A DNA stretch of 11,575 bases from an uncultured Clostridium sp. (GTDB lineage Bacteria > Bacillota_A > Clostridia > TANB77 > CAG-508). The stretch covers positions 1 to 11,575 of the forward strand of contig CATOLW010000016.1 of assembly GCA_951800935.1 (NCBI GenBank), in the 5' to 3' direction. Positions 6,323-11,575 of the stretch are shown piece by piece (position 1 is the stretch's first letter; every line of letters begins with the position of its first letter). A model generated the notes under the pieces. The model ran no database searches, was not told the DNA's origin, and saw nothing but the letters and a program-made list of their open reading frames with translations. Both the position numbers and the translations under genes were made by a program.

Positions 6323-6838
6323 ATCAAACAAGAATTACCAATCAACAGACAAATAAGAGCAAAAGAAGTACAGTTGATAGAGGATAATGGACAAAAAGCA
6401 GGAGTCATCCCATTGGAAGAAGCTTTAGAAAAAGCAGAAAGCAAAAACTTAGATTTAGTACTAGTTGCGCCAAATACCAATCCACCAGTTTGTAAGATTA
6501 TGAACTATGGGAAATACAAATTTGAACAAGCAAAAAAAGAAAAAGAAGCCAAGAAAAAACAAAAAAGTTTTGAAGTAAAAGAGTTAAGAGTGACTCCGAA
6601 TATTGAAGAACATGACTTTGGTTTCAAATGTAAAAATGCAAGAAAATTCTTAACCGATGGAAACAAGGTAAAAATAACCGTTCGATTTAGAGGAAGAGAA
6701 CTTAACAATGCAAAGGCAGGAGAAGCAGTACTAAATAAGTTTATTGAGGCTTTGGAAGATGTGGCAACGGTTGAAAAACAACCAAAACTAGAAGGTAGAA
6801 ATATGTTTACTATCTTAGCTAAAAAAGCAGATAAATAA
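6323..6838 (+). CDS. infC: Translation initiation factor IF-3, non-canonical ATC start
   Basis: IF3 binds the 30S subunit, blocks premature joining with 50S and rejects non-AUG start codons and wrong initiator tRNA. The visible protein, 171 residues, has the family start KQELPINRQIRAKEVQLI, an N-terminal domain, a Lys-rich linker helix (QAKKEKEAKKKQK) and the C-terminal domain with VKELRVTPNIEEHDF and VKITVRFRGRE. I place the start at ATC 6323: GGAGGTG (6310-6316) lies 6 nt before it and homology begins there. In-frame ATG (6308) and GTG (6314) overlap the SD and have no SD of their own. A poor start codon on infC is known from other bacteria (AUU in E. coli) and lets IF3 repress itself. First gene of the infC-rpmI-rplT operon. 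Confidence 0.95.
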   Translation: MKQELPINRQIRAKEVQLIEDNGQKAGVIPLEEALEKAESKNLDLVLVAPNTNPPVCKIMNYGKYKFEQAKKEKEAKKKQKSFEVKELRVTPNIEEHDFGFKCKNARKFLTDGNKVKITVRFRGRELNNAKAGEAVLNKFIEALEDVATVEKQPKLEGRNMFTILAKKADK

Positions 6839-6885
6839 AATTATCTGTACATTAATAAAAGTAATAAACGAAAGGAGTTATCATT

Positions 6886-7089
6886 ATGCCAAAATTAAAA
6901 ACCAATAAAGCTGCTAAAAAAAGATATTCATTAACAGCTACAGGAAAAGTAAAAAGAACAAAATCAAACAGAAGACACTTGTTAGCAAACAAAACAAGAA
7001 GACAAAAAAAATCAGGAAAAGTACAAAATGCTTATGCTGACAAAACATGTGTAGAAACCATCAAAAAATTATTACCATATGGTAACTAA
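6886..7089 (+). CDS. rpmI: 50S ribosomal protein L35
   Basis: A 67-residue, strongly basic protein of the large subunit, beginning MPKLKTNKAAKKRYSLTATG and continuing with KRTKSNRRHLLANKTRRQKK, the family signature of bL35. Length is typical (about 65). AAAGGAG lies upstream of the ATG with normal spacing. It lies 47 nt after infC and 33 nt before rplT in the conserved infC-rpmI-rplT order, and is controlled by the shared leader attenuator. Confidence 0.98.
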   Translation: MPKLKTNKAAKKRYSLTATGKVKRTKSNRRHLLANKTRRQKKSGKVQNAYADKTCVETIKKLLPYGN

Positions 7090-7122
7090 AATTGACGAAG
7101 AAAAAAAGGAAGGTGAAAATAA

Positions 7123-7473
7123 ATGGCAAGAGTAAAAACAGCTAGAACAACAAGAGCAAGACATAAAAAAATATTAAAACAAGCAAAAGGATATTATGGA
7201 GCAAAAAGTTATAGGTTTAGAAATGCAAATCAAGCAGTTATGAAATCTTTAGCATATGCTTATGTAGGAAGAAAAGATAAAAAAAGTAATTTTAGAAAAT
7301 TATGGATAGCAAGAATTAATGCAGCAGCAAGAATGAATGGAACAACTTATAGCAAGATGATTGCAGGACTAAAAAAAGCAAATGTTACCATCAATAGAAA
7401 AATGTTAGCAGAAATTGCTGTAACAGACGCAAAAGCTTTTACAGAAATTGCAGAAATAGCAAAAAAAGCATAA
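7123..7473 (+). CDS. rplT: 50S ribosomal protein L20
   Basis: bL20, 116 residues, binds 23S rRNA early in 50S assembly and in Firmicutes also binds the infC leader to repress its own operon. It starts [20 protein letters not shown] and carries [20 protein letters not shown] and [16 protein letters not shown], all typical. The basic N-terminal extension (1-60) penetrates rRNA; the globular C-terminal part is the RNA-binding regulatory domain. SD AAGGAAGGTG precedes the ATG. Last gene of the operon, followed at once by a strong terminator. Confidence 0.98.
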   Translation: MARVKTARTTRARHKKILKQAKGYYGAKSYRFRNANQAVMKSLAYAYVGRKDKKSNFRKLWIARINAAARMNGTTYSKMIAGLKKANVTINRKMLAEIAVTDAKAFTEIAEIAKKA

Positions 7474-7482
7474 ACTAGGAAG

Positions 7483-7512
7483 AAGAATAACAAAAAAAGT
7501 TATTCTTTTTTT
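7483..7512 (+). terminator. Terminator of infC-rpmI-rplT
   Basis: 9-bp stem AAGAATAAC (7483-7491) with GTTATTCTT (7499-7507), A7 loop, then seven T (7506-7512), nine nt after the rplT stop. Confidence 0.9.
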
Positions 7513-7533
7513 GTTAAAATATCTTGAAAAAGA

Positions 7534-7562
7534 TTGAAATAGAAATATATTTGTGTTAAAAT
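7534..7562 (+). promoter_or_regulatory. Promoter for the 94-aa gene
   Basis: TTGAAA (7534-7539), 17-nt spacer, TAAAAT (7557-7562) with an upstream TG (7554-7555) forming an extended -10. It gives the gene at 7606 its own transcript after the rplT terminator. Confidence 0.6.
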
Positions 7563-7605
7563 ATTATGGCAACTTGTAGTGAGAAAGCAGAAAGGTGGAG
7601 AAAAC

Positions 7606-7890
7606 ATGAAAGAATTAAAAGAAGTTAATTGGAGGCGGTCCTATAAAAGAAGGATAGGGAATGAAAAACTGACTCTGATACGGAAAAACTGGGGGTTTAG
7701 ATTGATATATGATGTGTATCTAAGAAAAGGTATAGCACATAAATTAATAGGAACGTGTCATGTTATGGAAGACAAAAAGTCTTGCCCATGTAAAAATTCC
7801 AAGTTTGTCGTAAAAGAGATAGTATCCAGATCTTCTGAGTTAGCAAAAAGACTGGAAGACGTCCAGCAGTTGATTCAAAAGTGTTTATAA
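7606..7890 (+). CDS. Unrecognised 94-aa basic protein
   Basis: A soluble, basic protein beginning MKELKEVNWRRSYKRR, with a central segment LTLIRKNWGFRLIYDVYL that reads as beta-rich, a CPC pair (about residues 64-66) and a helical C-terminus (SSELAKRLEDVQQLIQKCL). No signal peptide, membrane helix or family that I know. ATG 7606 is chosen because AGGTGGAG (7593-7600) lies 5 nt before it; an in-frame GTG at 7579 has no SD. Codon use differs from the neighbours: two CGG codons, several AGG, GGG and CTG, all rare in the conserved genes here, which suggests later acquisition or low expression. It has its own promoter and terminator. Confidence 0.75.
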   Translation: MKELKEVNWRRSYKRRIGNEKLTLIRKNWGFRLIYDVYLRKGIAHKLIGTCHVMEDKKSCPCKNSKFVVKEIVSRSSELAKRLEDVQQLIQKCL

Positions 7891-7899
7891 TCCAAAAAA

Positions 7900-7925
7900 G
7901 GCGGGAGATATCCCGCCCAATTTTT
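7900..7925. terminator. GC-rich bidirectional terminator between convergent units
   Basis: GGCGGGA (7900-7906), loop GATA, TCCCGCC (7911-7917): the most GC-rich stem of the window. Plus strand is followed by CAATTTTT, minus strand by TTTTTT (complement of 7894-7899), so it can end both the 94-aa gene and the spoVA operon. Confidence 0.88.
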
Positions 7926-7932
7926 ATATCTT

Positions 7933-8326
7933 TTATTGTTTCTTCATTTTAGGTTTCGAAATCAAAGAAGCCAAATAGCCAAAGAATACAGCAGCAGCAA
8001 TTCCACCAGCAGATGCTTTCACACCACCAGTAAAAGCACCTACTAAACCAGTCTGCTCTACAGCCTCAATGGCACCTTTAGCTAAATTATAGCCGAAACC
8101 AGTAAGAGGAACCGTAGCACCAGCACCTGCAAAATCAACTAAATATTGATAAATACCGAAGACCTCCTAAAATAGCACCAGTTGTTACAAAAATAACCAA
8201 TATTTTAGCAGGAGTAAGCTTTGTTTTATCAATCAAAATTTGGCCAATAATACAAATTACACCACCAGTTACAAAACATTTTAATAACATCATCCAATCA
8301 AAAACATTACTCCAATTAACATTCAT
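7933..8326 (-). pseudogene. spoVAE: Stage V sporulation protein AE, broken by a +1 frameshift
   Basis: SpoVAE is an inner spore membrane part of the SpoVA channel that moves dipicolinic acid (DPA) into the forespore and out at germination. Zero frame from ATG 8326 gives MNVNWSNVFDWMMLLKCF with VTGGVICIIGQ and TTGAILGG, then goes wrong and stops at 8135. Skipping one base at the CTT CGG site (8161-8156) restores GIYQYLVDFAGAGATVPLTG and the remaining helices to a TAA at 7933-7935, giving 130 residues, near normal. The downstream part has no start codon or SD, so only a +1 shift or a correction yields the protein. The ATG has AAAGGATG upstream. Last gene of the operon. Causes possible: true mutation, assembly error, or +1 frameshifting (the site is preceded by AGGAGGT). 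Confidence 0.9.
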
Positions 8327-8350
8327 AAAACTTCATCCTTTCTAAGTTAG

Positions 8351-8380
8351 AGGGATTTTAAGGAACGTCCCAAAATCCCT
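8351..8380. repeat. Dispersed palindromic repeat, copy C, between spoVAD and spoVAE
   Basis: AGGGATTTT (8351-8359) pairs with AAAATCCCT (8372-8380), with AAGGAACGTCCC-like core between. Sixteen or more bases of the core are shared with copies A and B. It lies just after the spoVAD stop and before the spoVAE SD, so the transcript would carry a hairpin that could stabilise the mRNA or separate translation of the two genes. Confidence 0.8.
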
Positions 8381-8381
8381 T

Positions 8382-9384
8382 TTAAACTTCAATACTAATT
8401 GCATGAGCAATACCTGGAATGGATTCGCCTTGCTGAGAGCTTGTTGAGTTCATTAAAGCTCCTGTTGCAATTAATAATATTTTTTTCATTTTCTTTTCTT
8501 TTAATTGTTTGAATAAATAACCAGAAAATACAGTTCCACAGCAAGCACAACCACTACCACCAGAATGAGTGTCTTGTGCATTTTTGTCAAAAATTAAAAC
8601 ACCACAATCATTATAATTGGATTTGATATTATAACCTTGTGACTTAGCAATATCGATTGCAATTTCTTTTCCGATATGACCTAAATCACCACTGATAATA
8701 GCATCATAATAACTTGGGTTTCTTCCAGTATCTAAGAAGTGGGCAATTAATGTATCGGCAAAGGCTGGTGCCATAGCAGCTCCCATATTATTGGCATCTT
8801 TAATTCCCATATCTACAATTTTTCCGAGGTGTAATATGGGTGATATAAGGACCAGATCCATTCTTGGCTAATATAGCTGCACCAGATCCAGTAACAGTCC
8901 ATTGACTACTAGGTGGTCTTTGATTTCCTAGTTCTAAAGGGAATCTAAATTGTTTTTCAGCACTACAAAAATGACTAGAAGTAGCACATAACACATGATT
9001 AGCAAAACTTTCAATAGCTATAGCACCTAAACTCATTGATTCTACAAAAGTAGAACAAGCACCAAATACACCAAAAAAAGGAATGCTTAATTCGCGTAAA
9101 CCAAAACTAGAGGAAATACATTGATTTAATAAATCACCTGCAAACATACAATCAATTTCGTTGGCTGCTACACCAGATTTAGAAATAACAGTGTTTACTG
9201 TTTCTTTTATAATCTTACTTTCAGCCTTTTCCCAAGTTTTTTCACCCCAAAATTCATCATCTAAAGTTTGGTCAAAATATTTTGCCAAAGGACCATTGGA
9301 TTCTTTTGGACCAACAATAGAGGCACAATCTAATATGGTAGGAGGGGTATTAAATTTTATAGTTTGTTTTCCTAACTTTTCCAA
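8382..9384 (-). pseudogene. spoVAD: Stage V sporulation protein AD, broken by a +1 frameshift
   Basis: SpoVAD is a soluble thiolase-fold protein that binds DPA and delivers it to the SpoVA channel. Zero frame from TTG 9384 encodes KLGKQTIKF, GPKESNGPLAKYFD, AGDLLNQCI, FGACSTFVESMSLGAIAIES and TVTGSGAAIL, then PRKNCRYGN and a stop. Dropping one base after codon 186 (CCT, 8829-8827) restores ITPGKIVDMGIKDANNMGAAM, then GGSGCACCG and ESIPGIAHAI, to a TAA at 8382. The restored length is 333 residues; B. subtilis SpoVAD is about 338. The start is TTG with GGAG 8 nt before it; nearby ATGs are out of frame. An internal ATG at 8861 in the second frame has no SD. The break may be a mutation, an assembly error, or a shift site (zero-frame codon CGG). 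Confidence 0.92.
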
Positions 9385-9407
9385 AACATCATCTCCATTT
9401 TAAAAAA

Positions 9408-9878
9408 TTATACTAAAGTTATACTTTGTGTATTAAAAATTAAAAATATAATTCCTACTAAAATAGAAGCAGAAATACCAAATACTAAAACAGGTCCTGC
9501 AACGGTAAACATTTTTCCGCCAACCCCCATAACATATCCTTCTGACTTATATTCCATAGCAGGAGAAACAATAGAGTTAGCAAACCCCGTAATAGGAATT
9601 AGTGAACCTGCTCCTGCAAATTTTCCGATTTTATTGAATAGATTAAGACCAGTTAAAAAAGCAGAAATTCCAATCAATAAAATGGAAACAATTGTACTAG
9701 AAGTTGCTGTATCAAAACCTCTTTCTTTACATATATTAAGTATAATCTGACCAATGCTACAAATTAGCCCACCAACCCAAAAAGCATTAAAACAATTTTT
9801 AAGAATAGGAGAATTTGGTGATTTTTTATCAACATAGTCCTGATAAGTTTGTTTTGTTTCTATTGGATTTGTACTCAT
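9408..9878 (-). CDS. spoVAC: Stage V sporulation protein AC
   Basis: Integral inner-membrane protein of the SpoVA channel; in Bacillus SpoVAC behaves as a mechanosensitive channel for DPA release. The 156 residues are intact: a soluble N-terminus of about 25 residues, NAFWVGGLICSIGQIILNI (first helix), a second helix around SSTIVSILLIGISAFLTGL, the signature FAGAGSLIPITGFANSIVSPAMEYKSEG, and a final helix VFGISASILVGIIFLIF. ATG is preceded by AAGGAGG. It lies 17 nt after the dodecin gene and 23 nt before spoVAD. Expected to be made in the forespore. Confidence 0.97.
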   Translation of the reverse strand: MSTNPIETKQTYQDYVDKKSPNSPILKNCFNAFWVGGLICSIGQIILNICKERGFDTATSSTIVSILLIGISAFLTGLNLFNKIGKFAGAGSLIPITGFANSIVSPAMEYKSEGYVMGVGGKMFTVAGPVLVFGISASILVGIIFLIFNTQSITLV

Positions 9879-9895
9879 AGATAAAACCTCCTTAT

Positions 9896-10114
9896 TTAAT
9901 TCTTTTTTCGATTTAAATCAAGAACAAAGCTGATATCTAAATCAACAAAATATTCGATGATTTTATCACCATCAATACTTGCTCTTTGTTCTAAAATTTT
10001 TACTTCTGATAAATAATCAATTGTCTTAGAAGCTTCTGCAATTGCTTTTACAATAGCATCTTTCCAAGAAACACTAGAATTACCAGTAATCATTAAATGT
10101 TTTTTGATATCCAT
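9896..10114 (-). CDS. Dodecin family protein
   Basis: A 72-residue protein that fits the dodecin family: small, one-helix beta-sheet subunits that form a dodecamer storing flavin or CoA. Seen: ITGNSSVSWKDAIVKAIAEA (the helix-bearing S-x-x-SWxDAvxxA signature, residues 9-28), SKTIDYLSEVKILEQRASI and DGKIIEYFVDLDISFVLD-like strands. Trp17, which lies near the place where flavin-stacking Trp residues vary in the family, is the SWxDA Trp, so flavin binding cannot be judged. GGAGG precedes the ATG by 6 nt. It is the first gene of the spoVA operon; the 5' region has a GTATA resembling a sigma-G -35, but I could not find a convincing -10. Confidence 0.88.
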   Translation of the reverse strand: MDIKKHLMITGNSSVSWKDAIVKAIAEASKTIDYLSEVKILEQRASIDGDKIIEYFVDLDISFVLDLNRKKN

Positions 10115-10181
10115 AATTGACCTCCAAAAAATTCTTTTATTGATAGCTTTGCCAAAAGTTAGAAAAAATATACAAAATAGG

Positions 10182-10210
10182 TAGAAATTTTTTGATAAAA
10201 AATATATAAT
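10182..10210 (+). promoter_or_regulatory. Possible promoter of rsmB
   Basis: TAGAAA (10182-10187, 4 of 6 to consensus), 17 nt, perfect TATAAT (10205-10210). The start would lie near 10217, so the transcript opens with the large hairpin of repeat copy B. Confidence 0.45.
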
Positions 10211-10229
10211 GCAGTTAAGATAGAAAAGA

Positions 10230-10301
10230 GGGATCAGGGGACGTTCCTTAAAATCCCTAAAACAGGGATTTTAAGGAACGTCCCCTAATCCCAGTTTGGA
10301 G
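10230..10301. repeat. Dispersed palindromic repeat, copy B, in rsmB leader
   Basis: Two 29-bp arms (10230-10258 and 10264-10292) are inverted repeats with 28 of 29 matches, around an AAAAC loop. Each arm contains the GGGGACGTTCC / GGAACGTCCCC core. The tail GTTTGGAG (10294-10301) is shared with copy A and is the rsmB SD. There is no T-run after the stem, so it is not an intrinsic terminator; it may act as an mRNA-stabilising hairpin or be a REP-like mobile palindrome. Confidence 0.88.
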
Positions 10302-10308
10302 AAAAAAG

Positions 10309-11575
10309 ATGGATAGAGTAAGACAGATAGCATTAAAGGTGTTATATGAAGTAAATGAAAAGAATGCTTATTGTAACATTGCGTTAGATGAAACATTAAA
10401 ACAAGTTAGAAAAGCAAAGGAAGGATTAAGCAGTAAAGATATTGGTTTTATTTCCGAAATTGTGTATGGTACAGTTTCTTGGAGATTAACTATAGATGAA
10501 ATTGTAAAAAAACATTCCAAGATTCGCTTGAAAAAAATATCACCATGGATTTTAAATATTTTGAGAATGAGTATTTATCAAATTTTGTTTTTGGATAAGG
10601 TGCCTAAGTCAGCAGCGGTTAATGAAGGAGTTAATTTAGCCAAAAGATATGGACATAAGGCAAGTAGCAATTTTGTAAATGCTATTTTAAGAAAAGTAGA
10701 AAAGAAGGATTATGAAGATTTTTTTGAAATAGAAAATGATATATCTAGAATTTCGAAAACGACTTCTATGCCAGAATGGTTAGTAGAAGAATTGATAAAA
10801 GAAAACACAGTAAAAACAGTGGGAAAAATTTGCCATGACTCGAATATAAGACCTAAAATTCATATCCGAATCAATCCACTAAAAACCACAAAAGAGGAAT
10901 TGATAAGAGAATTAGAAGAGGAAGGCGTAAAAGTAAAACAGGCAGATTTAGAAAACTTTTTAGTATTAGAAAATGCTAAAAATATAGAAGGAAGAAAAAC
11001 TTTCCAAGAAGGAAAATTTACAGTGCAAGACGAAGTAGCTGGATGGATTGCAGTGGTACTAAATCCAAAATCAGGAGAAAAAGTACTAGATGCTTGTAGC
11101 AGTCCAGGAGGGAAAACAACAGCTATGGCAGAATTAATGAAAAATGAAGGAGAAATTATTGCTTGGGACTTGCATGAACATAGAGTGAAATTGGTAGAAA
11201 AAACAGCAAAAAGATTAGGAATTACTATTATCAAAACAGAAGTAAAAGATGCTACCAAACCACAAGAAAACGATAAAGAACCCTTTGACAAAATTTTGTT
11301 AGATGTGCCATGCCTAGGAATTGGCGTATTAAAAAGGAAACCAGATATTAAATGGAAAAGAAAAAAAGAAGATTTAGAAGAAATTACTAAAATACAACAG
11401 CAAATATTAGAAAACTGTTCAAAATACTTAAAAGCAGGAGGAGAATTAGTATATTCTACCTGTAGTATTTTAAAAGAAGAAAATGAAAAAGTTATTAACA
11501 AATTTTTGAAAAATAATAAAGATTTTGAGATAGAAAAAGATAAAATGATACAAATATATCAAAATGAAAATACAG
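10309..11575 (+). CDS. rsmB: 16S rRNA (cytosine-967-C5)-methyltransferase, 3'-truncated
   Basis: SAM-dependent methyltransferase that makes m5C967 in 16S rRNA (E. coli numbering). 422 codons are visible and the frame is open at the edge; the family is about 440 residues, so little is missing. The N-terminal NusB-like domain (1-140) has VPKSAAVNEGVNLAKRYG and FVNAILRK. The catalytic domain has FTVQDEVAGWIA, VLDACSSPGGKTT (SAM motif I, from about residue 258; CAAPGGKT is commoner), DVPCLGIGVLKRKPDIKW (motif IV, Pro-Cys, about 331) and YSTCSI (motif VI nucleophile Cys, about 383). The ATG at 10309 is set by TTTGGAG in the repeat tail, 7 nt upstream. Confidence 0.95.
   Translation, partial: MDRVRQIALKVLYEVNEKNAYCNIALDETLKQVRKAKEGLSSKDIGFISEIVYGTVSWRLTIDEIVKKHSKIRLKKISPWILNILRMSIYQILFLDKVPKSAAVNEGVNLAKRYGHKASSNFVNAILRKVEKKDYEDFFEIENDISRISKTTSMPEWLVEELIKENTVKTVGKICHDSNIRPKIHIRINPLKTTKEELIRELEEEGVKVKQADLENFLVLENAKNIEGRKTFQEGKFTVQDEVAGWIAVVLNPKSGEKVLDACSSPGGKTTAMAELMKNEGEIIAWDLHEHRVKLVEKTAKRLGITIIKTEVKDATKPQENDKEPFDKILLDVPCLGIGVLKRKPDIKWKRKKEDLEEITKIQQQILENCSKYLKAGGELVYSTCSILKEENEKVINKFLKNNKDFEIEKDKMIQIYQNENT

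Noticed and set aside
8135..8829. CGG as an unassigned or reassigned codon in this genome
   Set aside because: CGG occurs in frame at codon 18 of the gene at 2221 and twice in the gene at 7606, in frames that continue normally. Both genes are hypothetical, so the idea is weakened rather than fully excluded.
8382..8861. Separate gene starting at ATG 8861 for the C-terminal half of SpoVAD
   Set aside because: No SD precedes it, it begins in the middle of a conserved fold, and its first residues are the shifted reading of conserved sequence.
10115..10180. Sigma-G promoter of the spoVA operon
   Set aside because: GTATA fits the -35 pattern, but the sequence 17-18 nt further on does not give a good CATNNTA -10.
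10230..10292. Transcription terminator before rsmB
   Set aside because: The stem is strong but no T-tract follows, and an SD and ATG come directly after it.
10860..11501. 213-aa minus-strand open frame
   Set aside because: It lies opposite rsmB, whose motifs are clear, and its Ser/Phe-rich sequence is typical of an antisense shadow.
1..11575. CRISPR array, insertion sequence, prophage, defence or toxin-antitoxin system, tRNA or rRNA gene
   Set aside because: No spaced direct repeats, no transposase or integrase motif and no recognisable structural RNA gene besides the infC leader were found.

Overview
The window is a low-GC, AT-rich stretch of bacterial chromosome. Gene content points to a spore-forming Firmicute of the Clostridia type: spoVAC, spoVAD and spoVAE are present, the infC-rpmI-rplT operon has a Firmicutes-style attenuated leader, AGA dominates the Arg codons, and SD sequences are strong. 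Nothing in the sequence names a genus.

Layout. (1) 1-1443, plus strand: the 3' part of gltX, then a DUF951 zinc-ribbon-like gene 2 nt downstream, closed by a terminator. (2) 1444-2106: a short minus-strand transcription unit with a very good promoter and a possible 30-aa basic protein, then a plus-strand gene for a small two-helix membrane protein with a Cys-rich tail. (3) 2121-3194: an unrecognised protein with several winged-helix-like segments, behind a palindrome-rich leader. (4) 3215-5227, minus strand: serS then engB, one operon. (5) 5265-6107: a cation-exchanger-like membrane protein broken by an in-frame TAA. (6) 6135-7512: infC-rpmI-rplT with a perfect-consensus promoter, a leader attenuator and a non-canonical ATC start for infC. 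(7) 7534-7925: an unrecognised 94-aa gene. (8) 7933-10114, minus strand: dodecin-spoVAC-spoVAD-spoVAE, one operon. (9) 10182-end: rsmB, running off the window.

The genes are mostly translation (GltX, SerRS, IF3, L35, L20), ribosome biogenesis (EngB, RsmB) and spore dipicolinate transport/germination (SpoVA), with a few unknowns between.

What stands out. spoVAD and spoVAE each need a +1 shift to give a full-length product. Both shifts fall at the same kind of site, CYT followed by zero-frame CGG, and CGG is absent in frame from every recognised gene in the window. This is either decay, assembly error or shift-prone decoding; the sequence alone cannot decide. A family of short palindromic repeats sits at three gene junctions, and two copies carry the SD sequence of the next gene (serS, rsmB). 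The SerRS has unusual motif 2 and motif 3 sequences. I found no CRISPR array, transposase, prophage, tRNA or rRNA, and no clear multi-gene novel system.
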